From contig DATKRZ010000039.1 of assembly GCA_035531955.1 (NCBI GenBank), forward strand, positions 77,792 through 141,791: a stretch of DNA of 64,000 nucleotides. Direction: 5' to 3'. The notes beneath the pieces were generated by a model. It had not been told where the DNA came from. It worked only from the letters and a program-made list of their open reading frames with translations, and ran no database searches. Every line of letters starts with the position of its first letter. The stretch's first letter is position 1. Below are positions 53,964-62,945 of the stretch, piece by piece. Made by a program: the position numbers and the translations under genes. Source of the stretch: Bog-756 sp035531955. GTDB taxonomy: Bacteria; Actinomycetota; Acidimicrobiia; Acidimicrobiales; RAAP-2.

Positions 53964-54785
53964 TCAGCTGGCCGGCGGGGTGGCGTAGTCCCAGACCATA
54001 AAGGAGTCCTCGGCGGAGTCGAGCAACAGATTCGCCGGCACGTTCTTGTCGATGTGGCCTATCAGCCCGCCGTAGATGCCGTAGCCGACGAGTTGCTGCA
54101 GTCGAGGGGGAAACCGGCGGACGATGGGCGCCGGCAGCCCCAGCTGCTGGTTCTCCTGCTGGCGGATGTAACCGGCGCAGTAGTTCATGGCGATCCCCAC
54201 CCGCCGATGATCGGTCGTGTTCGCTCCACCGCCATGCCACAGGCTCCCATGCCACACCAGTACGCTGCCCTTGGCCATCTCCGCCGGGATGGAGTCGTAG
54301 TGGCGAAACAGGTCCGGTGACTCGTCGGCCTTGTGCGAGCCCGGAATGATGCGGGTGGCCCCGTTGGCCTCGGTGAATTCGGTGAGGGCCCACATCGTGT
54401 TGCACACCGTGGCAGGATGCGGCTTCGGCAGGGGGATGATCTGGTCGTCGGCATGGATCGGCTGGGCGGACTCATCGGGCCCGATGGCGATGGACGAGAG
54501 CGAGGAGACCAGGAGCCCTTGGTCGAGGACGCCCTCGCAGATGGGAAGGATGGCCGGATGCACGGGGACTTGCTCGAAGTCCGGTCCATGGGCGAGGAGG
54601 TTGTAGATCCTGGTGGTGTGGGTTCCCTCGAAGGTGTTGTCCGACGGCGCGATACCGAGCACGTGCTCGATTCGGAGCAGGTCGTCGTTGAGGGCATCGA
54701 TGAGGCCGGGATCGATCGCATCCTCCACGATGGTGTAGCCCTCGTGTTCGATCCGTTCCAGATGCCCTGCGATGTCGATGGCCAT
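53964..54785 (-). CDS. phytanoyl-CoA dioxygenase (PhyH)-family protein
   Basis: A 273-residue Fe(II)/2-oxoglutarate oxygenase. The double-stranded beta-helix carries the metal triad: H111 and D113 in QPIHADDQ and H184 in WHGSLWHGGGANT; the 2-oxoglutarate-binding Arg is in DHRRVG. WALTEFTEANGATRIIPGSH is a family segment. It should hydroxylate a hydrophobic or small metabolite; substrate unknown. It is divergent from the DUF2127 gene 47 bp away. Confidence 0.88.
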   Translation of the reverse strand: MAIDIAGHLERIEHEGYTIVEDAIDPGLIDALNDDLLRIEHVLGIAPSDNTFEGTHTTRIYNLLAHGPDFEQVPVHPAILPICEGVLDQGLLVSSLSSIAIGPDESAQPIHADDQIIPLPKPHPATVCNTMWALTEFTEANGATRIIPGSHKADESPDLFRHYDSIPAEMAKGSVLVWHGSLWHGGGANTTDHRRVGIAMNYCAGYIRQQENQQLGLPAPIVRRFPPRLQQLVGYGIYGGLIGHIDKNVPANLLLDSAEDSFMVWDYATPPAS

Positions 54786-54832
54786 GGATCCCCCTTCGCC
54801 TCCAGCGTCAGCACCGAGCCTATTGTGCGTGG

Positions 54833-55651
54833 ATGCCTCGCAAGAAGAGAGGGCCGGACAATCGCTATGAGCTGGTCACGTGCGCCTGGAAGGGCCACGC
54901 CGTGGTCGGCACCGATGCCGCCGAGGTAACTCCCGACGACGCCTTCGTCGTGCGCCAGGCAGACGGCGTCCGCTGGTACCGGTGCCTCCGTTGCGACGCC
55001 TGGCTGTTCGGGAAGGTCCCGGACGCGCCCAGCCGAGACCGGGTCACCCCCCGCCACGAGATCCAGATTCCGGCCCGGGGCCCCCTGTTGCGGGACCGCT
55101 ATGTTCTGCGGCTGATCGCGATCGATCGGGCCATCCACGTCGTGGTGCTCAGCACCTTGGCCGCCGTGCTCTTCACCTTTGCCAAGCACGATGCCGCGCT
55201 CCATCGTGACTACGTCAACATCATGAACGACCTGTCGGGGGGAAGCCCGGGGGAGACTCAGGTACGGGGCATCCTCGGCTACCTCCGCAAGGCGTTCGAA
55301 TACTCGCCCCGGCGGCTCATCCAGCTGGGATTGGCGGTCACCGCCTACGCCGCGTTGGAGGCCACCGAGATGGTGGGCCTTTGGTTCAACAAGCGGTGGG
55401 CCGAGTACCTGACCCTCATTGCCACCACCGCCCTGGTGCCGTTCGAGGTCTACGAGCTCACGCTCAGGGTCAGTGTGTTCAAGGTGGTCACACTGGTCAT
55501 CAATGTGGCCATCGTGATCTACCTCCTTCTGGCCAAGCGGCTGTTCGGGTTGCGGGGAGGCCACAAGGCCGAGATGGAGCGGCGCCGTGAGCTGGGCGGG
55601 TGGGGGGCCATCGAACGGGCCACTCCCGAGGTGCCCTCAGCCGTTCCGTAG
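54833..55651 (+). CDS. DUF2127 membrane protein
   Basis: A 272-residue membrane protein. An N-terminal domain with WYRCLRCDAWLF (CxxC, possible zinc) is followed by four transmembrane segments: AIHVVVLSTLAAVLFTF, LIQLGLAVTAYAALEATEMVGLW, LIATTALVPFEVYELTL and VTLVINVAIVIYLLLAKRLF. The core and its Glu-bearing helix match DUF2127, found fused to or near regulators. Function unknown. Confidence 0.8.
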   Translation: MPRKKRGPDNRYELVTCAWKGHAVVGTDAAEVTPDDAFVVRQADGVRWYRCLRCDAWLFGKVPDAPSRDRVTPRHEIQIPARGPLLRDRYVLRLIAIDRAIHVVVLSTLAAVLFTFAKHDAALHRDYVNIMNDLSGGSPGETQVRGILGYLRKAFEYSPRRLIQLGLAVTAYAALEATEMVGLWFNKRWAEYLTLIATTALVPFEVYELTLRVSVFKVVTLVINVAIVIYLLLAKRLFGLRGGHKAEMERRRELGGWGAIERATPEVPSAVP

Positions 55652-55773
55652 CGGGTTGTCCCACGCTCCGGGAACAGGTTGGAGGAATGCCGGTCCGGAG
55701 CTGCGGGTTCGCCGATCGAGTCGACGTCAGGGTCGATGGGGACGATGGTCCGAGTGGTAGCGTCGTCCCAATC

Positions 55774-55846
55774 GGGCCGTTGGCGCAGTTGGTAGCGCAC
55801 TTGCATGACACGCAAGGGGTCGTCGGTTCAAGTCCGGCACGGCCCA
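55774..55846 (+). tRNA. tRNA-Val(GAC)
   Basis: A complete 73-nt cloverleaf: acceptor GGGCCGT/ACGGCCC, D stem GCGC/GCGC, anticodon stem CTTGC/GCAAG with loop ATGACAC (anticodon GAC), T stem GTCGG/CCGGC with TTCAAGT loop, and discriminator A. CCA is not encoded. Its 3' end faces the glycan gene cluster. Confidence 0.95.
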
Positions 55847-55866
55847 CCCCGTCTTATGCAAGACGT

Positions 55867-56451
55867 TCAGTTGTTCGCTGACCGACGACGGCCGGCATTT
55901 TCGCCATTTAGTCGAAGTGGGGTCTTGCTCGCAGCATCACTCCGGACTGCATCCGAAGAACTCTCGACTTCGAACGGCTTTCCTTCCCCGTCCGAGGATC
56001 CGGGACCCACACCAGGTGCGGATCGGTTGACAGGGACGCGCTCAGTGGCTTTCCGCAGATATCGCCCTTCAGCGGCACTTCGCCATTTGCCCGCCGACTG
56101 GATCTCTCGGTAGACGGCTACCTTGGTGTGGTACTCCAGCTTGGTTACCTTTGGATGGTATCTGAGCTCGGAGACTTTGGCCCGGTACGTCAGCTTGGAG
56201 ACTTTCGCCCGGTAGATCAGTTTGGACCGGAGCACCCCGAGCGGATGAGCCTTCCGCTCAGCGCGGTGCCACTCCTCCTCGACGCGTCGCGTCAGAACGC
56301 GGATGATCTCTGCCTGCGTCTCAACCTCACGCTTTAGCCTCAAGGCGTCCTCGAGGCTGCATTCGAGGTCTGCCACCCTCGCCACGAGGTCTTCGTCATT
56401 CGACTTCGCACCCCCCTCGGGCCGTCCTCCATCGCGACCCTCGCCCATCAT
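55867..56451 (-). CDS. coiled-coil protein with nonapeptide repeats
   Basis: A 194-residue protein of no family I know. Residues 22-70 form a coiled coil (DLVARVADLECSLEDALRL and EVETQAEIIRVLTRRVEEEW). Residues 78-113 are four tandem 9-residue repeats with consensus L-x-Y-(R/H)-x-K-V-(S/T)-x. The C-terminal 70 residues are basic and disordered. The gene starts with ATGA overlap to the stop of the upstream two-domain glycosyltransferase, so the two products are made together, and this one may tether or organise that enzyme. Confidence 0.65.
   Translation of the reverse strand: MMGEGRDGGRPEGGAKSNDEDLVARVADLECSLEDALRLKREVETQAEIIRVLTRRVEEEWHRAERKAHPLGVLRSKLIYRAKVSKLTYRAKVSELRYHPKVTKLEYHTKVAVYREIQSAGKWRSAAEGRYLRKATERVPVNRSAPGVGPGSSDGEGKPFEVESSSDAVRSDAASKTPLRLNGENAGRRRSANN
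56113..56220. repeat. four 27-bp coding repeats (nonapeptide array)
   Basis: Four in-frame 27-bp units within the coiled-coil gene encode LIYRAKVSK, LTYRAKVSE, LRYHPKVTK and LEYHTKVAV. The first two are nearly identical, the other two diverged. The pattern L-x-Y-(R/H)-x-K-V places Leu, Tyr and Val on a repeating spacing, with a basic residue between them. Confidence 0.85.
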
Positions 56452-58376
56452 TTGGTCCCCGATGTGCGCTTAGCGGCATTGGTCCTCGATGCGAGCTCAA
56501 CGACTTCCGCCCAGTCAGCGGCGAGGTCGGAGGCATGCCGGTTGCAGGTGGCCACCAGGGGGATCCTGAAAGAGTCCCAGGCGGACGCGTCATTCGCCAT
56601 CGATGACAGCTTGGCGGCGAAGTCCGAGGGGTCATCAGCCACCGCCACCCCGGTTCGCCACCATTCAGAAAGTCCAGCAGCACCGTGCGTCGTGGCCACC
56701 ACCGGTAGTCCCCGCGCCAACGCGTCCACTACTTTCAGCTTGACCCCGGCACCATAGCGAAGCGGAGCGATAGCAACCCTCGAGGCGTCGAGCAAGGCGG
56801 TGAGATCGGAGACCTCTCCGATGAAACGAAGGTGCTTCGACTGCAGTGGGAGCAGGTCGACCGGGGGCGCACTCCCGGTCACCTCGATGACGAGATCAGG
56901 GGCGGCCACGTTGAGTCTCGGCATGACTTCTTTGGCCAACCACCGAACGGCGTCTGCGTTGGGGCTGTCGCCACCGGCCATCCATCCGGCGACGAACACG
57001 GCGTTGGACCGTTCAGCGAAGCCCGCCGTTCCCGGATCACATCGATCCGGGAACGGGTCCAGGACTCGTACGGGGGCACGGCCGTGCTCTCGGAACCAAG
57101 TCGCCTCTTCCTGGCATATGGCCACGACCGCATCGGCCTCTTGTGCGATCGACTTTTCGCTCTTGACCAAGGCGGCTAGGTGTGCCGCGAGTTCGTCATG
57201 ACGATCCTTGTACTCGGGCAGGAGCATTTGCGATCGAACGCGCGCCGAGAAGAGCGCTTCGGCGTCATAGATCAGGGGGACGTTTTCCCAGCATCCTGCG
57301 ATCTCCTGGGCCAGCCGGAAGTTGTGGGGTCGCGAGACCACAACAGCGAGTGGGCGTGGAAGGTGATTGAGATCTCGAGCCGTTCTCACCTTGGCCACGC
57401 CCACCGATCGCAGGGATTGGTCAAGGTCGAACGGCCGGGACTGGTCGTTCACCGGTACCATCTGGACGAAGACACCCAGAGATGCAAACGCCTCGATGGC
57501 GCTTCGCGCCCGCCCTAGCCCAGATCCCGATTGGGCCCTCGGGACACAGTCGTCAACGTAGACGATCCTCGGCAAAGGCTCGGGTAGAGCCAAGCCCATG
57601 TCGGGCGAACTCGACCACTTGCTTTCGAATGTGCCCCTCGAGGCGTCATACAGGATCTCCTTCAGCACCCAGTTTGTCGAGTGCGATTCAATATGCTGCA
57701 CAACGGAGGCCGGTGTCACCGCCACAACCCGGCCCGCCTCCCAGATGCGGCGCGAGAGGTCTGCATCCTCGAAGTAGGCCGGATAGAACCGCTCGTCGAA
57801 GCCGCCCAGTGAGTCGAAGAGGTCCCGCTCGACGAGAAGGGAACACCCACTGGCGTAGGCGACCAGCTGTGGACCTACCAACTCCGCTCGGTAGCGGCCC
57901 TTACCCCGCTCGAGAGCGCTCGGGACGAGATGGTCCATACCACCCCCGAACTCAAGGATTCTATCCTTCTGATCCATGACCAAGCTGGCAACGGCACCCG
58001 AGAGCGGTACGGTGCTCGCCATGTGGACGAGGCCGTCAAGCCAGCCCTCGGTCACGACGGCATCGTCGTTCAGAAAGACCAGATAACGCCCGCTGGCCCT
58101 GGACGCGCCGAGATTGCACCCACCCGCGAAGCCCCTGTTGGCAACCGACCGGACCACCGTCACCTCGGAATGCCTCTCGGCCACCTCGCTGACGTCCCCA
58201 CTGGATCCATTCAGTACGACGATGGTCTCGAAAGGGTGTGCTGAGCGATGCACGGCCAAGGCGTTCAGACATCGCTCAAGGGCCCCCGCTGAGCGGTAGC
58301 CGAGGATGACCACCGAAGCCACGATGGCAGTCCACTTCCCCGACTCCGGCGAGGCGCTCATCTCTGACGTAGGCAT
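56448..58376 (-). CDS. two-domain glycosyltransferase (GT2 + GT-B type)
   Basis: A 642-residue protein with two transferase modules. The N-terminal GT2 module (about residues 18-245) has VVILGYRSAGALERCLNAL, NRGFAGGCNLG and the DXD-like FLNDDA, then GGFDERFYPAYFEDADLSRRI. The C-terminal half (about 270-620) is GT-B-like with VAGWMAGGDSPNADAVRWL and APLRYGAGVKLKVVDALARGLPVVAT. Such fusions add two sugars to a growing chain. It overlaps the downstream coiled-coil gene by four bases and is part of a surface-glycan cluster. Confidence 0.85.
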   Translation of the reverse strand: MPTSEMSASPESGKWTAIVASVVILGYRSAGALERCLNALAVHRSAHPFETIVVLNGSSGDVSEVAERHSEVTVVRSVANRGFAGGCNLGASRASGRYLVFLNDDAVVTEGWLDGLVHMASTVPLSGAVASLVMDQKDRILEFGGGMDHLVPSALERGKGRYRAELVGPQLVAYASGCSLLVERDLFDSLGGFDERFYPAYFEDADLSRRIWEAGRVVAVTPASVVQHIESHSTNWVLKEILYDASRGTFESKWSSSPDMGLALPEPLPRIVYVDDCVPRAQSGSGLGRARSAIEAFASLGVFVQMVPVNDQSRPFDLDQSLRSVGVAKVRTARDLNHLPRPLAVVVSRPHNFRLAQEIAGCWENVPLIYDAEALFSARVRSQMLLPEYKDRHDELAAHLAALVKSEKSIAQEADAVVAICQEEATWFREHGRAPVRVLDPFPDRCDPGTAGFAERSNAVFVAGWMAGGDSPNADAVRWLAKEVMPRLNVAAPDLVIEVTGSAPPVDLLPLQSKHLRFIGEVSDLTALLDASRVAIAPLRYGAGVKLKVVDALARGLPVVATTHGAAGLSEWWRTGVAVADDPSDFAAKLSSMANDASAWDSFRIPLVATCNRHASDLAADWAEVVELASRTNAAKRTSGTK

Positions 58377-58830
58377 CGAAACGATTGTCGAAGTGTAGCT
58401 GTGTTGATCCGCTACGTCGTCTGCACCGCATGTCGGGGCCGGTCGGGAGCGAGCGCATACCGCGAAGACGTGCGGGATCGGCTGCCGGGTCGAGGGGCAA
58501 CCGCCGACGGCCCGATCGTCGGACCGAGGGTCCTAGGTGTCGAGCCGCAACGGGTCCCGCTCGAGGTGATCGCCTGAAGGTGGCAGGATGCGGCCCCGCC
58601 GCAAGGGAGATCCACGTGCCCTATCTGGAGGCCGAGGAGCGCCGAAGCGAGTACTCGTCGCGGGCCTCCCGCCGGTCGGCCCTGCGAGCGATGAGGGCTC
58701 GGGCACGGCGCAAGTCCGGGGTCACGCCACGCCAGAACTGCTGATATCAGAGTGCCCCCTATCGGAGCTGCCCCCCGTCGGAGCCCCCGGCACCAGGAAG
58801 GGGACCTGCGCTCATGTTCCCACGGCGGTC
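58377..58830. other. intergenic region with two weak small ORFs
   Basis: About 450 bases between the two-domain glycosyltransferase start and the sulfotransferase stop codon. Plus-strand frames at 58404-58577 (TTG start, contains VCTACRGR) and 58616-58744 (GTG after AGGGAG, a very basic 42-residue peptide) are tandem and might be real, but none has homology I recognise. No RNA gene or repeat was seen. Confidence 0.35.
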
Positions 58831-60027
58831 CTACTCGCGTCGTGGGACGGCAGGGTCTTGACGATCCCGAGAACCGCGCTGAGGAAGGGCGGCCACTGAC
58901 CTCAATGGCTTCGTCAGACGCCAGCTCGTCGATGACTGCATCTGGGCTGCCCAGTCGACCGCCTTGGCCAACTCGGCGTTGACCCGGGCTAGCTCGGCTT
59001 CATAGTTGGCCTTGACCTGCGCCGACTCGACCTCGAACCGGACCCGTTCGGCGTTGAGCTGGTCCACCGTGGCTTCATACACGTGATTGACCCGCGCCAA
59101 CTCGGCCTGGAATTCGAGTAACGCCCTATATCGCTTGAGCTCCAACTCCTCAATGTTACGGAGCTCGAGATTGAGCTGTCGCCGGACTTCCAAAAGAGTG
59201 GTAGCCCATTCGGATTCGACGATGTCCGGTTCGACCTCAAGGGGTTGGTGTCCACCGTGAAGCGCCGACAGACGATCGACGAGCTGTTTCTGGCTTGAGA
59301 GCAGAACCTGGTCGTCACCTTCGGAAGATTGGTGCTGGAGCCCGTCGGCAATGACTGCAACTGCCCGGCCTACGTCCCAGTCGGCGCTTTGGCCGCTGAA
59401 CTGTTTGAGTGACCTCAACCACTCGGTCAGGGCCCCGACGGACCCCATCGGATCAGCCAACAGCGCTTCATATTCGATCACATAGGCGTCCGCGCCCCTC
59501 AGGCCCTCCAGGGCTGAGCGGTTGTACCGCTCCCAGAGGGACACTCCTTCAAGCAACTGAAGCCCGTCGCGTTGTCGCAGAGAGCGCGCCACCGCGAATG
59601 GCGAGCGCCATATGAACACGACGGTGAGTGGCGCGGGCAGCAATTGACGCCAGTAGGGAAACAGAATGCAGACTCGTGGGTCCTTCCATGCCAACGGGCC
59701 GGAATCCGGGTAGGCATCCGCCAGTAGAGCGGTGGGGTCGGCGAGGTCGTCGAGCTCGGGGCCCCGCTCCCATGCATCAAGAAGGACGGGTGGAGCGTCC
59801 CATGTGCCTCCGAGCCGCTCGAGAATCGCATCATTGTGCAGCATGATCGAATGGATCTCCCAGTGCTCCGGATTGCTCGTCGGCGAATCGATCCGGTCCT
59901 GCGCACGGGGCATGTTCAATCCGAGGGCACCAAGTGCACCAGTTACAGCTGAAGTCCCGCTACGGTGCATTCCCATGACTACGACCCAGGGTCCCTCGGG
60001 CATGGCGCCGACGGTGATCTCATCCAT
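58831..60027 (-). CDS. sulfotransferase-like protein with coiled-coil and STSWRLT tail
   Basis: A 398-residue protein. Residues 8-230 form a sulfotransferase-type P-loop domain: VVVMGMHRSGTSAVTGAL is the PAPS 5'-phosphosulfate loop, and FIWRSPFAVARSL carries the 3'-phosphate-binding Arg/Ser region. Residues 275-375 form a long coiled coil rich in Glu, Leu and Arg. The end reads SSTSWRLTKPLR. ATG 60027 was chosen over TTG 60039. The position in a glycan cluster suggests sulfation or binding of a carbohydrate. Confidence 0.78.
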   Translation of the reverse strand: MDEITVGAMPEGPWVVVMGMHRSGTSAVTGALGALGLNMPRAQDRIDSPTSNPEHWEIHSIMLHNDAILERLGGTWDAPPVLLDAWERGPELDDLADPTALLADAYPDSGPLAWKDPRVCILFPYWRQLLPAPLTVVFIWRSPFAVARSLRQRDGLQLLEGVSLWERYNRSALEGLRGADAYVIEYEALLADPMGSVGALTEWLRSLKQFSGQSADWDVGRAVAVIADGLQHQSSEGDDQVLLSSQKQLVDRLSALHGGHQPLEVEPDIVESEWATTLLEVRRQLNLELRNIEELELKRYRALLEFQAELARVNHVYEATVDQLNAERVRFEVESAQVKANYEAELARVNAELAKAVDWAAQMQSSTSWRLTKPLRSVAALPQRGSRDRQDPAVPRRE

Positions 60028-60116
60028 TGGTGGCCTCAATCAAGATGCGTTAGCTTACCGTGGTGGCAGGAACAGGCCCAATTCCAGTGCATTCATAAAG
60101 TCCGGCTGGCGAAGCC

Positions 60117-61040
60117 ATGACTATTGAATCCGCGGCGGTGGGGCGCCGTCGTCTGTTGGTCGTTTACCCGCCCTTGGGCAACCGCTTCTATTGTGAGCTT
60201 GCGCTCCGACTCTCGAAGGCCGCGTCCGCTCTGATCGACACTGAGACGCACCTGATCTCCGCTGCTGACCTCGAGGCCTGTGACACGGGTTGGATCCGCG
60301 GAGCGACGGCCCTGGTCGTCAATCCGGTCGAGTGTGCGCTTTCGGGTCAGCGGGTCCTCTCGCCACTCTACGCCTCGAGATTCCGTGCTGCGGTACTGGC
60401 CGAGTGCGTCGAGACAGGGTGGTTCCGCAGCCAGTTCGACGGAGAAATCGACTACCAGGCGGTGATCGACGTGGGCTTCGTCGATCAAGGGTCGGTGCAC
60501 CCGTTCCCGAAGATCCCCTACCGTTTCCTGTTCAACGCTCCGCTTCCCGCCGAGAGCGAGCTCATCGCGGCGATGAGACCCAAGTACCCCCGACGCCTGA
60601 CCTGGGCATTGGTGGCGGCGCGCACGGACGAGCGGGTTCGCTTCGCCGAGGAGCTGCACTCCATTCTGGGGCCGGAAGGCTTCCTCTTCATGCCCGACGT
60701 CCGTCCCGTGCGGCCCGGTGCGGGAATGCTCAGTCCATCGGCACTGAAGCGGACGCTCGATCAGACGACGTTCTATGTGTGGCGCTCCCATCATGACTTT
60801 CCCTACTACGAGTCCTTCCGGTTTATGGACGCAGTCCTTTCCGGGGCGATTCCCTGCAAGGTGGATGGCCAGACGAGCTGTGAGTCCGGCCCTCTCCCGC
60901 GCACCTACCGCTCGGTGAGGTCCCTGGCGGCAGAGGCCGACCAGCGACCCGCCCAGGACCTGTTCGAAGAGCATCGGGAGTTCGCACTTGCCCATGGGTC
61001 ACTGGACGACTGCTTCCGGGAATTGATCCGGGATGTCTAG
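60117..61040 (+). CDS. conserved protein in glycan cluster, possibly a glycosyltransferase
   Basis: A 307-residue soluble protein without clear family match. The N-terminus has a strand LLVVYPPLGNRFYCELALRL, and the C-terminal part contains FYVWRSHHDFPYYESFRFMDAVLSGAIPCKV, which resembles the acceptor/donor end of exostosin-like GT-B enzymes. No catalytic residue could be fixed. It overlaps the downstream GT2 gene by eight bases, so it belongs to that operon. Confidence 0.55.
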   Translation: MTIESAAVGRRRLLVVYPPLGNRFYCELALRLSKAASALIDTETHLISAADLEACDTGWIRGATALVVNPVECALSGQRVLSPLYASRFRAAVLAECVETGWFRSQFDGEIDYQAVIDVGFVDQGSVHPFPKIPYRFLFNAPLPAESELIAAMRPKYPRRLTWALVAARTDERVRFAEELHSILGPEGFLFMPDVRPVRPGAGMLSPSALKRTLDQTTFYVWRSHHDFPYYESFRFMDAVLSGAIPCKVDGQTSCESGPLPRTYRSVRSLAAEADQRPAQDLFEEHREFALAHGSLDDCFRELIRDV

Positions 61041-61941
61041 GACCGAGGCCGTGCCAGCCATGGCAAACGGACAGGCAAGGTGGGAGCACACGCCATCTTC
61101 TGGGAGCGGCAAGGCGCCGCGTTCGGAGTTGCATCACACCCCCCTGGGTCTGACGATCATGATCCCGAACTGGAACCATCGCGGATTCCTGCCGCGATCG
61201 ATCAGCAGCGCCAGAGCGTCGATCGCGTCGATGCGGGACATGGGGTATCCCGGAGAGGTGCTGGTGATCGACGACGCGTCCCGGGACGGATCCGGTCGCC
61301 TCCTGCGATCGTTGGATGGATTCTATGGTTGGGACGACGTATCGGTCCTCCTTCTGAAGGAGAACATCGGGCTGGCCGCGGTCCGGAATCTCGGGCTCGA
61401 ACTCACCCGGTTCAGCCATGTTCTCTTCCTTGACGCCGACAATGAGGTGTTCCCATCCGGGGTGGCAACCCTCTTTCGTGCGGCCCTCGAAACCGGGGCC
61501 GCCTACTGCTATGGAAACCTTCTCGACATCCAGCAGGGCAAGGCAGTCGGAATCCGCTCCAACGAAGCCCCCACCCTTCGTCTCACCGTGGAGAACTATA
61601 TCGATGCCCTGGCGATGGTGGATGCGAAACAGGCTCTGGCACTAGGAGGATATGCCGATGACCCCCGTTTTGGCTTCTGCGAGGACTGGGAATTCGCAAT
61701 GCACCTGGTCGCGGAGGAATCGGAGATCGCATTTGTTCCGACCGTCGTCGGCAACTACCACGTCCTGCCCCTGTCCATGATCAGCGAGTCCGTCGGTCCT
61801 GAGAGCGAGCGCTTCTCGGCGCAGATGCGGCGGGTCTATGCACAGAGCGGGACCCGCGAATGGGACCCGGAGCGGGTGGGTCGTGTCTACCATCCGGATA
61901 TTGGATTCCTCGATGAAGGGTGGCTGCCCGATGAACCGTGA
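61033..61941 (+). CDS. GT2-family glycosyltransferase
   Basis: A 302-residue GT-A glycosyltransferase. After a short variable leader, LTIMIPNWNHRGFLPRSI opens the nucleotide-sugar site, VLVIDDASRDGS and the DXD-containing FLDADNEVFPSG follow, and FCEDWEFAMHL supplies the late acidic ED motif. The start overlaps the preceding gene by eight bases and its end overlaps the next by eleven, so translation is tightly coupled. Sugar and acceptor unknown. Confidence 0.87.
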   Translation: MSRTEAVPAMANGQARWEHTPSSGSGKAPRSELHHTPLGLTIMIPNWNHRGFLPRSISSARASIASMRDMGYPGEVLVIDDASRDGSGRLLRSLDGFYGWDDVSVLLLKENIGLAAVRNLGLELTRFSHVLFLDADNEVFPSGVATLFRAALETGAAYCYGNLLDIQQGKAVGIRSNEAPTLRLTVENYIDALAMVDAKQALALGGYADDPRFGFCEDWEFAMHLVAEESEIAFVPTVVGNYHVLPLSMISESVGPESERFSAQMRRVYAQSGTREWDPERVGRVYHPDIGFLDEGWLPDEP

Positions 61942-62923
61942 CGTCAGTCTGGAGCTGGGAACCCTCGCCGTCCACCGCGCCTACGACGCCTACCTGGACC
62001 GGGTGCTGATCGAATGTCCTGGGCTCCCCCGCCTCGTGGCCAAGTCCTCCTGCCTGGCTCTCAATGATGCGGTTGTGCTCACTGGGCTCCTGGACGGTGC
62101 CGGCAAGCCGGTGGACGTGGTGGACGTCGGCTCTGTGGCGGGGGCGTCGACCTTTCTGTTCGCATCCCACCCGAAGGTACGCCGCGTCGTCAGCGTTGTG
62201 ACCAACTCGTTGGTCTCGGAGCAACTGAACGACGACCCGGCCCTCGAATCGCTTGCCGACGTCAAGGTCCTCAACGTGCTGCGCGCCATCCTGGTCGACT
62301 TTCCGGAGATCACCTCCAAGGTGGAGTACTTCGAAGGGGATCTCAGTGAGACCGAGAGCCGAAGTGGGAGCAAGTCGGCTGCTGACCGTTTCGACCCGGT
62401 GTCGCTCGATTGGGATGACGGGGATCTCATCGCGTTGATAGCCGGCCAACACTCGTCTGACGGCGTGTTTGATGACCTTGAATATCTCACGCAGAGGCGG
62501 CCCGATGCCCTCATCTTCTTGGATGATTGCCGCCACCGTTGGGGACCTTTCGTCCAGCGGGGTGTGGCCCGCTTCTTGGAGGCACATCCGGACCGCTTCA
62601 CCTTCGAGTTACTCGCTGATCTGTCGCCGGGCCTGGGTGGAAGCAACCTGGGTGCGGTCTATGCCACCGCCGGGCGCTCCGGAGGACCCGAGTCGGTGAT
62701 GCGGCTCAGGAGATCGCTCAGCAAGCGCCTCGACCCGTTGGTGCTGCTCGAACGCCAACAGATGTTGCTCGAGTGGCATCCCCATGCGATGGAGCACGAG
62801 CAGAGGATTCAGTTCCTGGAGGCCGAGCTGGAGAAGACGTGGCGGAGCACTTCATGGCGGCTTACCGCGCCCATCCGCGCGCTCGGTCGACGTCGGAGTG
62901 AGGGGCGCAAGCCCGCTCCATGA
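61931..62923 (+). CDS. SAM methyltransferase-like protein with STSWRLT tail
   Basis: A 330-residue protein. The central region has VDVVDVGSVAGASTFLFASHP, a plausible but weak SAM motif I, and a Rossmann-like core. DALIFLDDCRHRWG is the likely substrate-proximal acidic segment. The last 60 residues are a coiled coil (MEHEQRIQFLEAELEKTW) ending RSTSWRLTAPIRALGRR, the same type of tail as in the sulfotransferase-like protein. ATG 61931 overlaps the upstream GT2 gene. Function in glycan decoration is inferred. Confidence 0.6.
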   Translation: MNRDVSLELGTLAVHRAYDAYLDRVLIECPGLPRLVAKSSCLALNDAVVLTGLLDGAGKPVDVVDVGSVAGASTFLFASHPKVRRVVSVVTNSLVSEQLNDDPALESLADVKVLNVLRAILVDFPEITSKVEYFEGDLSETESRSGSKSAADRFDPVSLDWDDGDLIALIAGQHSSDGVFDDLEYLTQRRPDALIFLDDCRHRWGPFVQRGVARFLEAHPDRFTFELLADLSPGLGGSNLGAVYATAGRSGGPESVMRLRRSLSKRLDPLVLLERQQMLLEWHPHAMEHEQRIQFLEAELEKTWRSTSWRLTAPIRALGRRRSEGRKPAP

Positions 62924-62945
62924 GATGCCGCCGGGCGGGCGTCAA

